Of a DNA stretch of 64,000 nucleotides, positions 61,047 to 64,000 are shown one piece after another (position 1 is the stretch's first letter; the number at the start of each line of letters is the position of its first letter). The notes under the pieces are model-generated. The model had not been told where the DNA came from. It did not search any database and was given only the letters and a program-made list of their open reading frames with translations. Origin of the DNA: Algoriphagus algorifonticola (GTDB lineage Bacteria; Bacteroidota; Bacteroidia; Cytophagales; Cyclobacteriaceae); contig NZ_VLOG01000053.1 of assembly GCF_007655305.1 (NCBI RefSeq), positions 1-64,000 on the forward strand, written 5' to 3'. Position numbers and translations under genes: made by a program.

Positions 61047-61417
61047 AAAATATGTATTTCTAAAATACCTTCTTTTTCGTCAAAACTATATTTCAGCACC
61101 TGATTTTCTTGAGATAAATCAGGATGATCTGCAAAAAACTCTTGTAAGGAAATTGATTTGTCCCCTTTAATATTCTTTTGTTTGACAAATAGCATAATGG
61201 GTTTAAACTTTGCCTTAAACGCCTTATTACTTGCCTTTGTCAAAAGAATTTTCCTTTCTTCTGGCATCATCGCCGCATAGGTTTGTCTTTCCTCACCAAT
61301 CACCTGGTTTGCCAAATCATTTTGGATAATCAGGTGTTGATTTTGGAGTTGAACAGGAGTATCCAGTATTTTGCTTTGCTGTGGAATATTTTGATTGAAA
61401 TCAAAGGCCCTTTCCAT
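61043..61417 (-). CDS. Unknown hydrogenase-locus protein, 124 aa
   Basis: A soluble protein starting MERAFDFNQNIPQQSKILD and ending EKEGILEIHIL. No signal peptide or cysteine motif is visible. An upstream TTG would add three residues; the ATG at 61417 is used. It overlaps the maturation protease gene by 17 bases and the TPR gene by 4, so tight translational coupling suggests a hydrogenase-linked role. I do not recognise a family. Confidence 0.6.
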   Translation of the reverse strand: MERAFDFNQNIPQQSKILDTPVQLQNQHLIIQNDLANQVIGEERQTYAAMMPEERKILLTKASNKAFKAKFKPIMLFVKQKNIKGDKSISLQEFFADHPDLSQENQVLKYSFDEKEGILEIHIL

Positions 61418-61901
61418 TTTTCTCAAATAGTTCTAAATCTTCAATAATTTTATTGGCCAAGTTGTGCGCAGATCGTTGGATGACTTCTGACATACCAACG
61501 CTTAATTTAGTATCTGTGATTGCTATCAAATAAACGGTGATATTGTCTTCAGGAAATTCATCCCTAAAGATTTTTTTGGCGTAGGAGAGCGCTTGGTCCC
61601 ACTTGAGACTGTGCAGAAAAACCATGGGATCATCTTGTATGGCTGATTGGATCTCCTCAGCAGGCAATTTAAATAGACTTCCGTCTTCGTGGCCAGAATG
61701 TATGACACCGTCTATGAGTAAAATCCTATCATGATTTTTAAGCGAAAACAAGACCTCGAAGGCTGAAGTCCCCATATCAATAATGGTCAAGTGCTCATTA
61801 ACAGGATTCAACTTATCTTTTAATAAGCGAATTACCTCACAACCTACAGCATCATCACTTCTCACAGGGTTACCAAATCCAAGTATGGCAGTTTTTATCA
61901 T
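61401..61901 (-). CDS. [NiFe]-hydrogenase maturation endopeptidase
   Basis: A 166-aa protease of the HyaD/HupD/HupW family that removes the C-terminal peptide of the large subunit after nickel insertion. It has GFGNPVRSDDAVGCEV (metal ligand region, residues 8-23), DMGTSAFEV and LLIDGVIHSG, and a His in VFLHSLKW. It lies 114 bases downstream of the large subunit across a terminator, so it is probably expressed at a lower level. Confidence 0.88.
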   Translation of the reverse strand: MIKTAILGFGNPVRSDDAVGCEVIRLLKDKLNPVNEHLTIIDMGTSAFEVLFSLKNHDRILLIDGVIHSGHEDGSLFKLPAEEIQSAIQDDPMVFLHSLKWDQALSYAKKIFRDEFPEDNITVYLIAITDTKLSVGMSEVIQRSAHNLANKIIEDLELFEKNGKGL

Positions 61902-61967
61902 GATTTCTAAAAGAGTAAATAACAGTGGAAATCCCTAAAACTTGACAAATGCCAAGTTATGAAAATA

Positions 61968-62001
61968 AAAAAGTGGAAGCCTTTCCAGGATTCCACTTTT
62001 T
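61968..62001. terminator. Terminator between hydrogenase structural and accessory genes
   Basis: AAAAAGTGGAA (61968-61978) and TTCCACTTTTT (61991-62001), symmetrical with T runs on both strands. It follows the large subunit stop (62016) on the minus strand. Confidence 0.8.
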
Positions 62002-62015
62002 AGCTGGGGAAGGCA

Positions 62016-63608
62016 TTATAATTTAAACTTGGTCAATTCTTTTCCACTCTTTCCATCATGGGCATGAACTGTACATACAAGGCAGCTATCAAAGGACCTC
62101 GCCACCATACCCACTTCTACGGGATCATGCGGATCTTCGATTTCAGTTCCCTCGAGCGCTGCTTCGATAGGGCCAGGGTTTCCTTTACCATCATTTGGGC
62201 CTACATTCCATGTGGTTGGGGCCATCACTTGATAATTTTCAATCACACCATTTTTGATCTCAACCCAATGTGCCAAAGCACCACGGGCCGCTTCAGTTGC
62301 TCCCCATCCTTTTCCATCTCTTTCTTCTGGCTTGATGTAGAATTCACCGTCCAGATCTATCTGACTGAGCCATTCATTCAAATATTCATAGATTCTTGGG
62401 GCCTCATGAAGCCGGGCCAAAGTTCTTGTAAATACAGAAGGTCCTAATTTATCCATGATATCCAAAAACAAAGGGTCTCTGTTTTGGTGCTCCAAATTAT
62501 CAGGATTTCCTGCCATAATCACCCTGGATAATGGACCTGCTTCAGCAGCAAACCCCATATATCTCGGAGCTTTAGACCAACTATACTTACCTGAAAAATC
62601 AGTATTTTCCAGATTCTGAGAAGGTACCGGTGTCGGAATAGGCTCATCCCAAGGGTGGGCAGGTGGAACTTGTTTGTACCAAGCGTGATCCACATGCTCC
62701 TGAATATCCAGATGGTTTAAGCGGTGAAATTTGGATCCATCATAAAATCCTCCAGCTGAAATAACCGCATCATTCCTCCCCTCTATGGTCGGATGATTAT
62801 ATCTATCCTTGTGCAAATAAGTACCATAGGCGATAAATTTGCCTACTCCCTGTCCAAACTTATCTATTCCAAATTCTAGACCGGCTCTGATAAACAGTCC
62901 CAAATCACTATTTCTCTGACTTTCATTTTCCTCTACCCAGGCCAACATATCATCCCATGATTTTATTTGTAAATACCTTTCTATAGAGCCGCCTAGGAAG
63001 TTTGTCTCCAACCATCTGTTTCTGAAATGATTCAGGATTGCATGTGCTCTTGTGATATCTTTCAAGGTGGGGGCGCACATTACACCTCCTGGAACCATAT
63101 AAGAGGAATGTGGCCATTGTCCTCCAAAAATAGCATAGACCTCCACCGGCAAAGCAGAGGCAGTTAAGCCAGTTTGAAAGGAAGTACCCACATATGCTGC
63201 AAATCTTTTGGTCACTTCTTCATATAGCGGCTTATTCGCAAACTTTTTATTGGCCATATCGGTGGCAAAAATGGCATAAAACCACCTTGGTATACTCTGT
63301 AGCGTCTCAGTAGCCTGTCCTATAGCCCTTAACAAAAGGGCATTTGGAGTGAGCTGTGTCTTCCATATGGTATCTAAGGCAGAGGAGGCACAATACAGGT
63401 GTGACCCACCACATATCCCACAAATTCTTGGGGTGACTATTAGCCCAGACTGAGGGTCTTTTCCGGCCATGATTTGTTCAAAACCACGGAACATGGCAGC
63501 CTGGGTATGTGCTCTTGTCACTACCCCGTTTTCCATATACACTTTTACGTCCAAGTCTCCTTCTACACGTCCGACCGGAGATATATTTAATTCTTTATAT
63601 GTTGACAT
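62016..63608 (-). CDS. [NiFe]-hydrogenase large subunit, group 2a-like
   Basis: A 530-aa catalytic subunit. Nickel-binding cysteines are C63 and C66 (RICGICGGSH) and C509 and C512 (SFDSCLVCTVH); the usual DPC is DSC. After H515 a 15-residue tail (AHDGKSGKELTKFKL) remains, which the protease at 61401 would remove. The motif set (RICGICGGSHLYCAS and DSCLVCTVHAHDGK) resembles cyanobacterial HupL and actinobacterial Huc uptake enzymes, group 2a; this grouping is from memory and should be checked. It would oxidise H2 to feed electrons to the respiratory chain. The small subunit gene precedes it. Confidence 0.9.
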   Translation of the reverse strand: MSTYKELNISPVGRVEGDLDVKVYMENGVVTRAHTQAAMFRGFEQIMAGKDPQSGLIVTPRICGICGGSHLYCASSALDTIWKTQLTPNALLLRAIGQATETLQSIPRWFYAIFATDMANKKFANKPLYEEVTKRFAAYVGTSFQTGLTASALPVEVYAIFGGQWPHSSYMVPGGVMCAPTLKDITRAHAILNHFRNRWLETNFLGGSIERYLQIKSWDDMLAWVEENESQRNSDLGLFIRAGLEFGIDKFGQGVGKFIAYGTYLHKDRYNHPTIEGRNDAVISAGGFYDGSKFHRLNHLDIQEHVDHAWYKQVPPAHPWDEPIPTPVPSQNLENTDFSGKYSWSKAPRYMGFAAEAGPLSRVIMAGNPDNLEHQNRDPLFLDIMDKLGPSVFTRTLARLHEAPRIYEYLNEWLSQIDLDGEFYIKPEERDGKGWGATEAARGALAHWVEIKNGVIENYQVMAPTTWNVGPNDGKGNPGPIEAALEGTEIEDPHDPVEVGMVARSFDSCLVCTVHAHDGKSGKELTKFKL

Positions 63609-63616
63609 TGTTTTGG

Positions 63617-64000
63617 TTATTTTGAGCTTTCAAATTGAGGTCTTGTTCCTACAATCACCTTATCCAGGGTACCCATCGCTTTTTCAAATCCGGCTCTCGC
63701 ATAGTACCCTGCTTTGGTATTACCGGCCGGGACTGACTTTGGTAAAAAACCCAAGTATTTCATGGTTTTGAAAACAGAGCCTTTTACAAGATCATTGTGA
63801 GGGAAGCCAGGCTCTGTACAGCCTAAGCAAGGATGGTTTGCCCTGGTCTTACTGGATTGGCGGTTCCATAATATACGGTTACAACTAGCACGGGTCATGG
63901 GACCTCTACAGCCTACTTCGTAAAATAAGCATCCGCCCCGTTTACCGAACTGACCATCCACTTTTTGGGCAAATGAAATGGCATTTGGACAACCTGTCTG
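63617..64000 (-). CDS. [NiFe]-hydrogenase small subunit, partial
   Basis: The 3' end of the gene; the 5' part lies beyond the window. The frame is open to the last base and reads TGCPNAISFAQKVDGQFGKR, then CLFYEVGCRGP, RASCNR, and CLGCTEPGFP, matching the distal and medial Fe-S cluster ligands of [NiFe]-hydrogenase small subunits. The C-terminus (EKAMGTLDKVIVGTRPQ) has no membrane anchor, as in group 2-type soluble or peripheral enzymes. Its stop is 9 bases before the large subunit start. Confidence 0.92.
   Translation of the reverse strand, partial: QTGCPNAISFAQKVDGQFGKRGGCLFYEVGCRGPMTRASCNRILWNRQSSKTRANHPCLGCTEPGFPHNDLVKGSVFKTMKYLGFLPKSVPAGNTKAGYYARAGFEKAMGTLDKVIVGTRPQFESSK

Overview
The window looks like chromosomal DNA of a Bacteroidota bacterium, probably Cytophagales (Cyclobacteriaceae-like; the rank below phylum is inference). 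The evidence is TonB-dependent receptor/DUF4249 pairing, DUF4834 and GxxExxY families, a TraR/DksA protein of the Bacteroidota type, tyrosine recombinases of Bacteroidota type, moderate-to-low GC, and many promoters fitting the Bacteroidota pattern TTG-N19-TAnnTTTG.

From 1 to about 35.7 kb is ordinary core genome. It holds an M14 carboxypeptidase with a catalytically altered paralogue, a universal stress protein and cation/proton antiporter, ferrochelatase (hemH), an MFS transporter, a UPF0316 protein, a tRNA-modifying methyltransferase, and a three-gene outer-membrane module (Kelch/IPT lipoprotein, TonB receptor, DUF4249). Next come saccharopine dehydrogenase, cytidine deaminase, an esterase, an M1 peptidase, carB (without the allosteric domain), a THUMP-like methyltransferase, asd, a lamin-tail-domain surface protein, a DksA-like regulator, scpB, SprT-like protease, der, era and an initiator tRNA. 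Intergenic spaces carry dispersed repeats, including a 1.3-kb repeat field with 2.2 tandem copies of a ~395-bp unit.

From about 35.7 to 51.2 kb is an accessory zone. A first element begins just 3' of the initiator tRNA: 12-bp iterons, a tyrosine recombinase, an arm-domain-like companion protein, a small DNA-binding protein, a RecA-type ATPase, 9-bp iterons and a Toprim primase. Then come umuD with a broken umuC stub, an SDR oxidoreductase and the tail of an SMP-30-like gene. A second recombinase (43.0 kb) leads a mercury-responsive-looking module: ArsR regulator with twin TTAAG-N6-CTTAA operators, a CsoR-like protein lacking the usual ligands, cysteine-rich small proteins and a MerTP fusion, but no merA in view. 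An alcohol dehydrogenase, YceI, an IS4-type transposase remnant, an orphan coiled-coil secreted protein and a GxxExxY gene broken by one in-frame stop follow.

From 51.3 to 64 kb the content is rarA, a yefM-yoeB toxin-antitoxin pair with a TGTACA palindrome over its promoter, threonine aldolase, a GDPD lipoprotein, DUF2721, and a FecB/FecCD/ATPase importer convergent with a [NiFe]-hydrogenase locus on the minus strand. That locus has a small subunit cut by the window end, a large subunit resembling group 2a uptake enzymes, a maturation endopeptidase, an unknown 124-aa protein and a TPR protein. The importer may supply iron, or nickel for this hydrogenase; that link is inference.
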